This document shows positions 55,081 to 63,578 of a DNA stretch of 64,000 bases, one piece after another. The DNA comes from Flavimaribacter sp039888615 (GTDB lineage: Bacteria > Pseudomonadota > Alphaproteobacteria > Rhizobiales > Rhizobiaceae), in the NCBI GenBank assembly GCA_039888615.1, contig JBDQQS010000011.1. The stretch is one strand, 5' to 3'. The stretch's first letter is position 1, and every line of letters begins with the position of its first letter. The translations under genes and the position numbers were made by a program. The notes under the pieces were generated by a model, which did not search any database, was not told the DNA's origin, and worked only from the letters and a program-made list of their open reading frames with translations.

Positions 55081-56148
55081 ATGACCGACGCTGAAAAGGC
55101 TCCGCTGACTATTCGCCTGTGTGGGCCGCGCGGCTTTTGCGCCGGCGTCGACAGGGCGATCCAGATCGTCGTTCTGGCGCTCAAGAAATACGGCGCGCCC
55201 GTCTATGTACGCCACGAGATCGTCCACAACCGCTACGTTGTCGAGGGTCTCCAGGCGCGCGGCGCCGTGTTTGTGGAGGAACTCGACGAGATTCCGGAGG
55301 AGCACTATCGCCAGCCGGTGATCTTCTCTGCCCATGGCGTGCCTAAGTCGGTTCCCGCCGATGCCCGTGAGCGCAACCTGTTTTACCTGGACGCTACCTG
55401 TCCGCTGGTTTCCAAGGTCCACAAGCAGGCCATGCGCCACCAGCGGCTCGGCCGGCACGTGGTTCTGATCGGACACGCCGGACATCCGGAGGTGATCGGA
55501 ACGATGGGGCAGCTTCCGCCGGAAGCCGTGAGCCTCATAGCGACCGAACAGGACGCCGAAACCTACCAGCCGGCTGATCCCGACGCGCTCGGTTTTGTAA
55601 CCCAGACGACCCTGTCGGTCGAGGATACGGCCGGCATCATCAAGGTTCTGCAGAGGCGGTTTCCAAATCTGACTGCGCCGGCCGCTGAATCCATCTGTTA
55701 TGCGACGACCAACCGGCAGGAGGCCGTCATGGCGGCGGCGCCCGACTGCGACCTGTTCGTTATCGTCGGCGCGCCGAACTCGTCAAATTCACGACGGCTT
55801 GTCGAGGTGGCTAGCCGCTTTGGCGCGCATGATTCCATTCTGGTGCAAAGAGCATCTGAAATTCCGTGGGACAGGATCGATGACACACAGTCTTTGACCG
55901 TCGGTCTGTCAGCCGGAGCTTCGGCGCCCGAGATCATCGTCGACGAGATCATCGACGCCTTCAAGTCGCGGTTCGACGTTCGAATAGAACTGGCCGAGAC
56001 GGCCATCGAAAACGAGAATTTTCCGGTCATGCGGGATCTGCGCGACATTGAACTGACCGATTCAGACATGGCCTTCGTGAATGGCGATAGACCGCGCGAG
56101 GCGCCCGCGCCCCGCCCACGCAGCCTGGCCCGCACCGGAACGGAATAA
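55081..56148 (+). CDS. ispH: 4-hydroxy-3-methylbut-2-enyl diphosphate reductase
   Basis: A 355-residue [4Fe-4S] enzyme that ends the non-mevalonate pathway, making IPP and DMAPP. The conserved cysteines are in LCGPRGFCAGVDRAIQIV, DATCPLVSKVHKQAMRH and SICYATTNRQEAV. The partner step of dxs at 34.5 kb. The last 20 residues (REAPAPRPRSLARTGTE) are an unconserved Pro-Arg-rich tail. Follows surf1 by 77 bp in the same direction. Confidence 0.96.
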   Translation: MTDAEKAPLTIRLCGPRGFCAGVDRAIQIVVLALKKYGAPVYVRHEIVHNRYVVEGLQARGAVFVEELDEIPEEHYRQPVIFSAHGVPKSVPADARERNLFYLDATCPLVSKVHKQAMRHQRLGRHVVLIGHAGHPEVIGTMGQLPPEAVSLIATEQDAETYQPADPDALGFVTQTTLSVEDTAGIIKVLQRRFPNLTAPAAESICYATTNRQEAVMAAAPDCDLFVIVGAPNSSNSRRLVEVASRFGAHDSILVQRASEIPWDRIDDTQSLTVGLSAGASAPEIIVDEIIDAFKSRFDVRIELAETAIENENFPVMRDLRDIELTDSDMAFVNGDRPREAPAPRPRSLARTGTE

Positions 56149-56260
56149 GCGTTTTTCCCTGAAAAAGCCCGCCGCGCACCCAAACCGCCTTGCATATTGG
56201 TTGCGGGAAATTTAGTTCCATCGGGAACATCTCAACACTGCCGCGACAAGGGGCTCGGAA

Positions 56261-57232
56261 TTGGCCGTCTATACAGATATCTCCGAAGCGGAACTGATCG
56301 CATTCCTTGAGCAATACGATATCGGGACACTGCTCTCCTACAAGGGCATCGCCGAGGGGGTCGAGAATTCCAACTTTCTCATGACCACCGACCGGAATTC
56401 ATTCATCCTGACGCTGTATGAAAAACGGGTCGACCGCTCCGATCTGCCTTTCTTTCTGGGACTGATGGAACATCTCGCCGACAAGTCGGTGCAATGCCCG
56501 CTGCCGATACGACGCAAGGATGGCGAGGCGATCGGGCAACTGGCCGGTCGCCCGGCGGCCATCATCGAGTTCCTGGAAGGCATGTGGCCGCGCAATCCCC
56601 AGGCCGCTCATTGCCGCGAGGTCGGGCGGGCGTTGGCGGAGATGCACAGCGCCGGCCGGGATTTTCAGCTTGAGCGCCCCAATGCGCTGTCCGTTGGCGC
56701 CTGGCGGCCCCTGTGGGAGATGTCGTCGGCGCGCGCCGACGAAGTCGAGCGCGGTATGGCGGCGGAGATCGAAATGGATCTGGTTGAACTCGAGGCCGGG
56801 TGGCCCGTTGACCTGCCAGCCGGCGTGATCCACGCGGACTTGTTTCCCGATAACGTATTCTTCCTTTCGGACAGGCTTTCCGGCCTGATCGATTTCTATT
56901 TCGCCTGCAATGATCTCCTGGCCTATGACGTCGCCATCTGCCTCAACGCCTGGTGTTTCGAGAAAGACGGGGCTTTCAACATCACCAAGGGCATGGCCCT
57001 CTTCGACGGCTACATATCCGTACGGCCGCTTGACGAGGCGGAACTGGAGGCAATGCCGTTGCTTGCAAGAGGCGCGGCCTTGCGTTTCTTCCTGACGCGA
57101 CTCTATGACTGGTTGACGGTTTCCAACGACGCGAAAGTGGTCAAGAAAAACCCGCTCGAATACCTGAAATATCTCCGCTTTCATCGACGGATCGGGAATG
57201 TCGGTGAATATGGCTATCGGGGCGGCACATGA
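56261..57232 (+). CDS. thrB: Homoserine kinase (aminoglycoside-phosphotransferase fold)
   Basis: A 323-residue kinase for threonine synthesis, of the ThrB type found in alpha- and gammaproteobacteria. The start is TTG 56261 with AAGGGG eight bases upstream; it gives the usual opening AVYTDISEAELIAFLEQYDI, so the TTG is well supported. The catalytic segments are PAGVIHADLFPDNVFFLSD and SGLIDFYFACNDLLAYDVAI. It overlaps rnhA by 4 bp. Confidence 0.95.
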   Translation: MAVYTDISEAELIAFLEQYDIGTLLSYKGIAEGVENSNFLMTTDRNSFILTLYEKRVDRSDLPFFLGLMEHLADKSVQCPLPIRRKDGEAIGQLAGRPAAIIEFLEGMWPRNPQAAHCREVGRALAEMHSAGRDFQLERPNALSVGAWRPLWEMSSARADEVERGMAAEIEMDLVELEAGWPVDLPAGVIHADLFPDNVFFLSDRLSGLIDFYFACNDLLAYDVAICLNAWCFEKDGAFNITKGMALFDGYISVRPLDEAELEAMPLLARGAALRFFLTRLYDWLTVSNDAKVVKKNPLEYLKYLRFHRRIGNVGEYGYRGGT

Positions 57233-57678
57233 ATTCAGTCGAAATCTTCACCGATGGCGCCTGTTCGGGCAATCCGGGGCCTGGCGGTTGGGGCGCGATT
57301 TTGCGCTACGGCAAGGTCGAAAAGGAATTGTCGGGCGGTGAAGCAGAAACCACCAACAACCGAATGGAACTGACCGCTGCGATCGAAGCGCTAAGGACAC
57401 TCAAGCGGCCGTGCAGCGTCGATCTTTACACCGACTCATCCTATGTGAAGGACGGGATCGGCAAGTGGATACATGGCTGGAAGAAAAACGGCTGGAGAAA
57501 CGCCGCCAAGAAGCCCGTCAAGAACGCCGATCTCTGGCAGGCGCTCGACGAAGCCCGCAACCGGCATGAGGTCAAGTGGCACTGGATCAAGGGCCACGCC
57601 GGACATCCGGAGAACGAGCGGGCGGACGAACTCGCCCGCCACGCCATGGAGCCTTACAAGCCTAAAGCTGCTCGATAA
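57229..57678 (+). CDS. rnhA: Ribonuclease HI
   Basis: A 149-residue enzyme that cleaves the RNA strand of RNA-DNA hybrids. The catalytic acids are in EIFTDGACSGNPGPGGWGAI (Asp), NNRMELTAAIEAL (Glu) and YTDSSYVKDGIGKWIHGWKK (Asp). The later GHAGHPENERADELARHAM supplies the last His and Asp. Start overlaps the thrB stop by 4 bp. Its last 17 bp overlap the convergent peroxiredoxin gene. Confidence 0.97.
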   Translation: MNSVEIFTDGACSGNPGPGGWGAILRYGKVEKELSGGEAETTNNRMELTAAIEALRTLKRPCSVDLYTDSSYVKDGIGKWIHGWKKNGWRNAAKKPVKNADLWQALDEARNRHEVKWHWIKGHAGHPENERADELARHAMEPYKPKAAR

Positions 57679-58156
57679 TCGCCGCTGCGCCGGAATTGGC
57701 CACCTGGCCGGGGTTGTCCTCGACGTTGAGCGATGTGACCACGCCGTCCTCGACGATCATGGCATAGCGTTTCGAACGAACGCCAAGCGTCCCCGCCGAC
57801 AGGTCCATATCCATGCCGATCGCTTTGGTGAAGGCAGCGTCCCAGTCCGCCACGAAGCGGATCTTCCCTGCGCCGTTGGAGGCTTTCGCCCAAGCGTCCA
57901 TGACGAAACCGTCATTGACGGAAAGCACCGCGATCTCGTCTACGCCCTTGGCCAGGATCGTGTCGCGGTTTTCGAGGTAGCCCGGCAAATGGTTGAGATG
58001 GCAGGTCGGCGTGAAGGCGCCCGGAACTGCGAACAGCACCACCTTCTTGCCTGAAAACAGATCCTTCGTCGTCACCTCGTTCATGCCGTCGGCCGTCGCT
58101 TCCTTGAGCGTCAGTTCGGGCAGTTTCTCACCTGCTGCTATCGTCACTTTTATCAT
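57662..58156 (-). CDS. Peroxiredoxin (Prx5-type)
   Basis: A 164-residue thiol peroxidase. The active-site loop is AVPGAFTPTCHLNHLPGY, with the peroxidatic Cys. No C-terminal glutaredoxin domain is present, so it would depend on an external thiol such as glutathione or thioredoxin. It reduces peroxide or organic hydroperoxide. Together with katG and oxyR it adds to peroxide defence in this window. It is convergent with, and overlaps by 17 bp, rnhA. Confidence 0.93.
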   Translation of the reverse strand: MIKVTIAAGEKLPELTLKEATADGMNEVTTKDLFSGKKVVLFAVPGAFTPTCHLNHLPGYLENRDTILAKGVDEIAVLSVNDGFVMDAWAKASNGAGKIRFVADWDAAFTKAIGMDMDLSAGTLGVRSKRYAMIVEDGVVTSLNVEDNPGQVANSGAAAIIEQL

Positions 58157-58234
58157 CCCTTTGCTTGGCGGCTTAAGTAGCCGTCATATGTGTGCGCCGT
58201 TATACATACTGGATCGCCGGCGTCTGTCGATGCC

Positions 58235-59062
58235 TCATGGCATACTAATTTCGGTCTCGATGCTCTGCCGTCCGGCTTTCGCAAGGATGGTGATGCCGGT
58301 TGCTGAGAGCGTTGCGTCTTGTGGCGCGTCGAGAACAAGCGCCTCGAATGTGGTGTAGCCATCCTTCGAAGCCTGTGCTTGCGGAACGTCGAAGGCCCAT
58401 CCCTGGGGACCTGTCACAAAGATTTCAATCTCTCCTTCGGGCGCATGCACATTAAAGCTGACTGACTTGCTATTGTCGCCAAGCGTGACGCCGTCAATGT
58501 GGAACCCATCATGCGGCCGAGCAGGCAATTGGCGAAAAGCTGTTTCGACAAGATGTTTTTCGTAGTCGGTCGCTGCGTCCTGCGGCGCAACCGTCACGCT
58601 GAACTCCGCCTGTACGGGTATGCATATCTTTTCGCAGATTCCCATGAAGACGTTAACGTCGATGACGCTCTGTATTCCGGCTTCTTCTTGATCGAGGCGG
58701 ATCGGAAACGCGACAGGATAGGTGTAACCCGCCCAGACCGCATAGCCGTCGTCGATGCGTGCGGGAGCCGGAAACTTTACCTCCGCCGCCTCGACATTAG
58801 CGCTTTTTGCAAAATCGAGCTGTGGCGGAATACCGGCGTCGCCTGGATCGCGCCAATAGGTTTTCCAACCCGGCAGCAGGTCGACGTCGAGGATGGCGCG
58901 GATTACGCCGTCTTCCGACGGCGGCAATGCCGTAAGGCGCACGCGCCCGCCCTCCGTTTCAGCCCACTCGCTGCTTGCGGTGTGCCCCACGACCGGAATC
59001 GTGATGGCGGCAAGAAAAAACACAACTATGACGGACAAGAGAGAATGACGGATCGTAAACAT
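58235..59062 (-). CDS. DsbD-type periplasmic domain protein
   Basis: A 275-residue exported protein with a signal region (LLSVIVVFFLAAITIPVVGH). The core resembles the thiol-disulfide interchange N-terminal domain of DsbD: LLPGWKTYWRDPGDAGIPP, then VFMGICEKICIPVQAEFSV with a CxxxC pair. No membrane or thioredoxin-like domain follows, so this is a stand-alone alpha-domain protein. It may pass electrons to periplasmic partners such as cytochrome c or copper maturation proteins; that is inference. Confidence 0.85.
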   Translation of the reverse strand: MFTIRHSLLSVIVVFFLAAITIPVVGHTASSEWAETEGGRVRLTALPPSEDGVIRAILDVDLLPGWKTYWRDPGDAGIPPQLDFAKSANVEAAEVKFPAPARIDDGYAVWAGYTYPVAFPIRLDQEEAGIQSVIDVNVFMGICEKICIPVQAEFSVTVAPQDAATDYEKHLVETAFRQLPARPHDGFHIDGVTLGDNSKSVSFNVHAPEGEIEIFVTGPQGWAFDVPQAQASKDGYTTFEALVLDAPQDATLSATGITILAKAGRQSIETEISMP

Positions 59063-59208
59063 GACAACACAATAGGCGCTGCCGCGTGCGCGAACCAGTC
59101 AACTCTGTTCGCTCCGGATCATATTCGGGTGATGCCGCCGCAGCAAAATCCACCCATCCGGCCGCTCCGTCCCTTCCCATTCACAATGAGCGTGCTAAGC
59201 TGGCGTTC

Positions 59209-59820
59209 ATGAACATTCTTGAGGAAACCGGTCCTGAGGAAAGAGGCAATGGCTGCTTCGAAGGCCAGCTTCTTATCGCCATGCCTGGTCTTAGCGACAG
59301 CAATTTCGCCCGTACGGTGATCTATGTCTGCGCCCATTCGGAAAACGGCGCGATGGGGTTCGTCCTCAATCGTCCGCAGCAGCTCGGTTTCGACGAATTG
59401 CTCCTTCAACTTGAACTCATAGACGAGAAGGAAGCAATCACCTTGCCGGACCATGCGCGGCGGATGCGGGTGCAGCATGGCGGGCCCGTCGACACGGGCA
59501 GGGGGTTTGTCCTCCATTCCGACAATTACACCAGCCAATCTACGATGGTTGTTGCCGAAAACCTGTGCGTGACCGCAACCACCGACATCCTGCGCGCGAT
59601 CAGCGAAAACCGCGGGCCCGAACAGGCAATCGTCATGATGGGCTATTCGGGTTGGGGCGCGGGGCAACTCGAGAACGAAATCAGCGCCAATGGCTGGCTC
59701 ACCTGTCCGGCCACCGCCGATTTCATTTTTGGTGAAGCGATCGACGATAAATACGACCAGGCCTTCGCCTGTCTCGGCATAGACCCGGTCATGCTTTCAA
59801 GCGAGTGCGGTCAGGCCTGA
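59209..59820 (+). CDS. YqgE/AlgH family protein
   Basis: A 203-residue protein of the conserved YqgE family. Family segments are CFEGQLLIAMPGLSDSNFAR, VIYVCAHSENGAMGFVLNRP and GYSGWGAGQLENEI. It is soluble and of unknown function. ATG 59209 begins just before the conserved region; upstream in-frame codons extend to 59086 but are unconserved. No strong ribosome-binding site is seen. It diverges from the DsbD-like gene. Confidence 0.92.
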   Translation: MNILEETGPEERGNGCFEGQLLIAMPGLSDSNFARTVIYVCAHSENGAMGFVLNRPQQLGFDELLLQLELIDEKEAITLPDHARRMRVQHGGPVDTGRGFVLHSDNYTSQSTMVVAENLCVTATTDILRAISENRGPEQAIVMMGYSGWGAGQLENEISANGWLTCPATADFIFGEAIDDKYDQAFACLGIDPVMLSSECGQA

Positions 59821-59842
59821 CTTTTCCATATTCGATTGACAA

Positions 59843-62755
59843 TCAGGCGAGCGTGAAGTGTTCGCGCAGCAGCTTGACCACGGACTCTTTTTCGATGGGT
59901 GGTCCGAAGATAAAGCTCTGCGCGTAGTCACAGCCCATTTCAGCCAGTTCGTCGGCGTCCTCCGTGGTTTCGATGCCTTCGGCGATGATACTCATTTCAA
60001 GATCCTGCGCCATTGCGATGATCGAGCGCAGCAGCACGAACTGCTTGTCGTTCGGGCTGCGAACCAGTGACTGGTCGAGTTTGATCGTGTCGAAGGGAAA
60101 CCGCGTCAGATAGGACAATGAGGAATGACCGGTGCCGAAATCATCGAGAGCAAGCCGGATGCCGAGCTGCTTGAGGCGCTCCAGAATCCGCGCCGCCTGT
60201 TCGGGATTCTGCATCACGACGGTTTCCGTCAGCTCCAGCTTGATGTTGCCGGGTTGACACCCGGTCTTGGTAAGCACCGAGCGCACATCGGTATAAAGTT
60301 CATTGCGCAGCAACTGGTTGCTCGAAACATTGACAGAAACGAAGAGCGGCAGTTCTCCAATCGCTCTTTGCCATTCCCCGAAATCCTCGCAGGCCTTCTG
60401 CAGCGCGAACATCCCTAAGCGGTTGATCAGGTCGGAATTCTCTGCAATCGGAATGAACTCGCTGGGCGGAATGCTGCCGCGGCGCGGGTGCTCCCAGCGC
60501 ATCAGCGCCTCGAAACCGGCGATGTCGTGGCTTTCGATATCAACGATGGGCTGGTAGACCATCGAGATTTCCTTGCGCTCGAGCGCCCGTCTCAGGTCGG
60601 ATTCGATTTGCAGCTTGTCGGTGCCGGCGTTTCGGAACGCCGGTCGGAAGGGTTCGATCCGGTTGCCGCCGGCTCGTTTGGCCTGGTACATGGCCAGTTC
60701 GGCGTCCTTGACCAGATCCTGCGGCGAGGACTTCTCGTCGACCCATGTCACGAGCCCGATCGAGGTCGTCAGGATGATTTCCTTCTGACTGAAATTGATC
60801 GGCACCATGATCGCCTTGTTTATGCCTTCCGCAAAGGCCGCAACCTTGGCCGGGTCCTGTTCGGACAGCAGGATCAGGCCGAACTGGTCGCCGCTGATGC
60901 GCGCAAGCGTGTCGTGCGGTTTCAAGAGCCGCTTGAGGCGCCGGGCGATCGTCAGCAAAATCGTGTCGCCGGCGGAAATGCCGAGTTCGTCGTTGACCTG
61001 CTTGAATCTGTCGATGTCGATCGCGAAAATCGTAGGCTTGACGCTGTCTTCGGCGCTCGCCAGCGCGATGATGGCGTCCAGACGATCGACGAACAATTCG
61101 CGGTTTGGCAGGCCGGTCAGATTGTCGTGCACGGCGTCGTGAAGCAGTCGCTCTTCCGAACTCTTCTGCTCCGTGACGTCAATCAGTGTGCCCACGCAAC
61201 GGATCACTTCGCCGTCCGAGCCAACGACCGGTCGTGCGCGCAGGGTCAGCCAGTGATAGTGCCCGTCTTCCGCGCGTATGCGGAACTGGTGGTTGATCCG
61301 TCCGCGCCGATGTTCGAGCACGACGTCGAGCGTGGTGCGGAAACGGTCGCGGTCGTCCGGATGGATGCGCGGCAGCCAGTTTCGGGCCGGGCCGAAAAGA
61401 CTGCCGGGCGTCATGCCGAGTTGCCAGCTTACATCAGGCATGGTGACGATCCTGTCGCGCGACACATCCCAGTCCCAGACGATGTCGCCGGAACCGGTCA
61501 ACGCCAGCGACTGGCGTTCGAGATCACTGAATAGCCCTTGCTGGTGCACTCCGCCGGCGAAGGCGTGCTGCATCACTGTAAAGCCGATCAAAAGCACGAT
61601 CAGCACCAGCCCGCCGCCAAGCGCAGGCTGCACGATGTCATTGGCCAACTGGCCGGTGACCGTCAGCCACGCCCCGAACAGCCAGCATATAATCAGCACC
61701 CAGGTGGGGATTAGCATGATGGCTCGGTCGTAGCGATTGAGACACAGATACGCGATGAGGGCGGTGCCGGCGATCACCGTGGCGGCGAAGGAGAACCGGG
61801 CAATTCCGGCAGCGATCGAAGGATCGTAAATCGCAACGCCGGAAAGAATGCCGAGCCCGACGATCCAGGTCAGCGTCGCGAAGCTCAGATTGGCGTGCCA
61901 GCGATTGAGATTGAGATAGGTGAAGAGAAAGATCACCAGACCCGCGGCAAGCGTTATCTCCGTGCCGGCGCGCCATATGCGCTCATCCGTGGGGGTTGTG
62001 CTCACGAGTTTCGACAGAAACCCGAAATCCACGCAAATATAGGCGAGCACCGCCCAGGCGAGCGCCGCGGTCGCAGGCAATACGGATGTGCCCTTCACGA
62101 CGAAAAGGATGGTCAGGAAGACGGCGAGAAGACCGGCGATCCCCAATACGATGCCGCGATAGAGCGTGAAGGAATTGATGGTGTCCTTGTAGGCTTCCGG
62201 CTCCCAGAGATACAGCTGCGGCAGTTTCGGCGACGCCATCTCCGCGACGAATGTGATGATCGAACCGGGGTTGAGCGTCAGCCGAAAGATGTCCGCCTCG
62301 TCGCTCTGCTCGCGATCGAGCGCGAATCCCTCGCTTGGCGTAATCGACGTGATTCTGTTGGAGCCAAGATCCGGCCAGAAGAGCCCGGAGCCGACAAGCC
62401 TGAAATGCGGCGCGACGATCAGCCTGTCGATCTGCTCGTCGGTGACGTTGGCGAGTGAAAAGACGGCCCAGTCGCCGGAGTGATTATCGGAACTGGCCCG
62501 AACCTCGATACGTCGCACGATGCCGTCAGTGTCAGGGGCGGTTTGTGTCTGAAATGCGCTGCCCTGTTCAGAGAAGATCTCGGTCGTGGTCGTCAGGTCG
62601 AGCGCGTTGTCGTCCCTGGAGATCTTGACCGGTTCCGCCGCCTGCACGACCACGGCCAGCGTCAGCACGCAAACAAGCGCCGCTGCTGCGTTCAGGCAGA
62701 ACGCCGCGCAGGTTCTGAAACAACCAATCAGATAAACCAAAATTCTGTTTTGCAT
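59843..62755 (-). CDS. Membrane PAS-GGDEF-EAL signalling protein with degenerate GGDEF
   Basis: A 970-residue c-di-GMP protein. After a signal-anchor and a periplasmic 7TMR-DISM-like region of about 160 residues comes a block of membrane helices (about residues 200-400), then a PAS domain (GSGDIVWDWDVSRDRIVTM), GGDEF (DNLTGLPNRELFVDRLDAI) and EAL. The cyclase motif at residues 621-625 reads SGDQF in place of GGDEF, so synthesis is probably lost or weak. The EAL motif is intact (EALMRWEHP from residue 749, with DDFGTGHSSLSYL), so phosphodiesterase activity is likely. The sensor input is unknown. Confidence 0.92.
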   Translation of the reverse strand: MQNRILVYLIGCFRTCAAFCLNAAAALVCVLTLAVVVQAAEPVKISRDDNALDLTTTTEIFSEQGSAFQTQTAPDTDGIVRRIEVRASSDNHSGDWAVFSLANVTDEQIDRLIVAPHFRLVGSGLFWPDLGSNRITSITPSEGFALDREQSDEADIFRLTLNPGSIITFVAEMASPKLPQLYLWEPEAYKDTINSFTLYRGIVLGIAGLLAVFLTILFVVKGTSVLPATAALAWAVLAYICVDFGFLSKLVSTTPTDERIWRAGTEITLAAGLVIFLFTYLNLNRWHANLSFATLTWIVGLGILSGVAIYDPSIAAGIARFSFAATVIAGTALIAYLCLNRYDRAIMLIPTWVLIICWLFGAWLTVTGQLANDIVQPALGGGLVLIVLLIGFTVMQHAFAGGVHQQGLFSDLERQSLALTGSGDIVWDWDVSRDRIVTMPDVSWQLGMTPGSLFGPARNWLPRIHPDDRDRFRTTLDVVLEHRRGRINHQFRIRAEDGHYHWLTLRARPVVGSDGEVIRCVGTLIDVTEQKSSEERLLHDAVHDNLTGLPNRELFVDRLDAIIALASAEDSVKPTIFAIDIDRFKQVNDELGISAGDTILLTIARRLKRLLKPHDTLARISGDQFGLILLSEQDPAKVAAFAEGINKAIMVPINFSQKEIILTTSIGLVTWVDEKSSPQDLVKDAELAMYQAKRAGGNRIEPFRPAFRNAGTDKLQIESDLRRALERKEISMVYQPIVDIESHDIAGFEALMRWEHPRRGSIPPSEFIPIAENSDLINRLGMFALQKACEDFGEWQRAIGELPLFVSVNVSSNQLLRNELYTDVRSVLTKTGCQPGNIKLELTETVVMQNPEQAARILERLKQLGIRLALDDFGTGHSSLSYLTRFPFDTIKLDQSLVRSPNDKQFVLLRSIIAMAQDLEMSIIAEGIETTEDADELAEMGCDYAQSFIFGPPIEKESVVKLLREHFTLA

Positions 62756-62918
62756 CTAGCGCGAGACACTTTCAAATCGGAATGATCCCTCAAAGCTCGC
62801 CCAATTGCATATTGCCGGCGAAAAAGCCGAAGATACGCCGCCATTCCTGTAGTCCCCAGGATCGGCTGCCAATGAAGGAACGCCTATCCTTTGCGAAGAT
62901 GGTTTCCGTCGCACGTCG

Positions 62919-63557
62919 TTACGGCGCGCGCCGGTCCGCGTTCCCACCTGAACGCCGGTCAACCCGCTTGCCATTTCGCTCGCCGAACCTGTCTTCAGCC
63001 AACAGAGCATATAGACTATGATCTCGCCATCTGCCATTGATTTTCAAATATCCCCTCAAAAAGCCTTCATACTGAAAACCGGCCTTTTCAAGGAGTTTTA
63101 CGGATCGTGTATTTTCCGGAATACAGGCAGCTTCAATTCTGTGCAACCGCAGTGTCTCGAAGATGTAGGGTTGCACGGCTTCGATCGCCTTCAACATCCA
63201 GCCCTGTCCTGAATGCTCCTCGCCCATCCAGTAGCCGATCATGCAGCTTTGCACCGCGCCGCCGCGAATGTTCCCGATGTTGAGACCGCCCAACAGAGCG
63301 TTGTCTTTCGACCGGAAAAGAAACAATGGCACGGCCCGACCTTCAGCGAAATCGGCCCTGTAGCGGCGCACCAAACCCAGGTAGGAGCGTCGGGACAGGT
63401 AGTCCAGCGTCCAATTTGGCTCCCAGGGTTCGAGAAAAGCGCGGCTGTTGCTTCTGAGTTCGTACCAGGCGCGATAGTCGCGTCCTTCCGGACGCCGCAG
63501 GAAAAAGCCTTTTCCGCCGATATAAGGCGTGGTGGCGAAACGGTCGAATATGCGCAT
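62919..63557 (-). CDS. GNAT family N-acetyltransferase (RimJ-like)
   Basis: A 212-residue acetyltransferase. The acetyl-CoA-binding region is GYWMGEEHSGQGWMLKAIEA, followed by LHRIEAACIPENTRSVKLLE and EKAGFQYEGFLRGYLKINGR, a pattern shared with RimJ, which acetylates the N-terminus of ribosomal protein S5. The substrate here is inferred. The C-terminal tail (NGKRVDRRSGGNADRRAP) is polar and unconserved. The 163 bp between it and the EAL gene show no coding sign. Confidence 0.88.
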   Translation of the reverse strand: MRIFDRFATTPYIGGKGFFLRRPEGRDYRAWYELRSNSRAFLEPWEPNWTLDYLSRRSYLGLVRRYRADFAEGRAVPLFLFRSKDNALLGGLNIGNIRGGAVQSCMIGYWMGEEHSGQGWMLKAIEAVQPYIFETLRLHRIEAACIPENTRSVKLLEKAGFQYEGFLRGYLKINGRWRDHSLYALLAEDRFGERNGKRVDRRSGGNADRRAP

Positions 63558-63578
63558 ACCGCCTGGATATCCGGAGTG

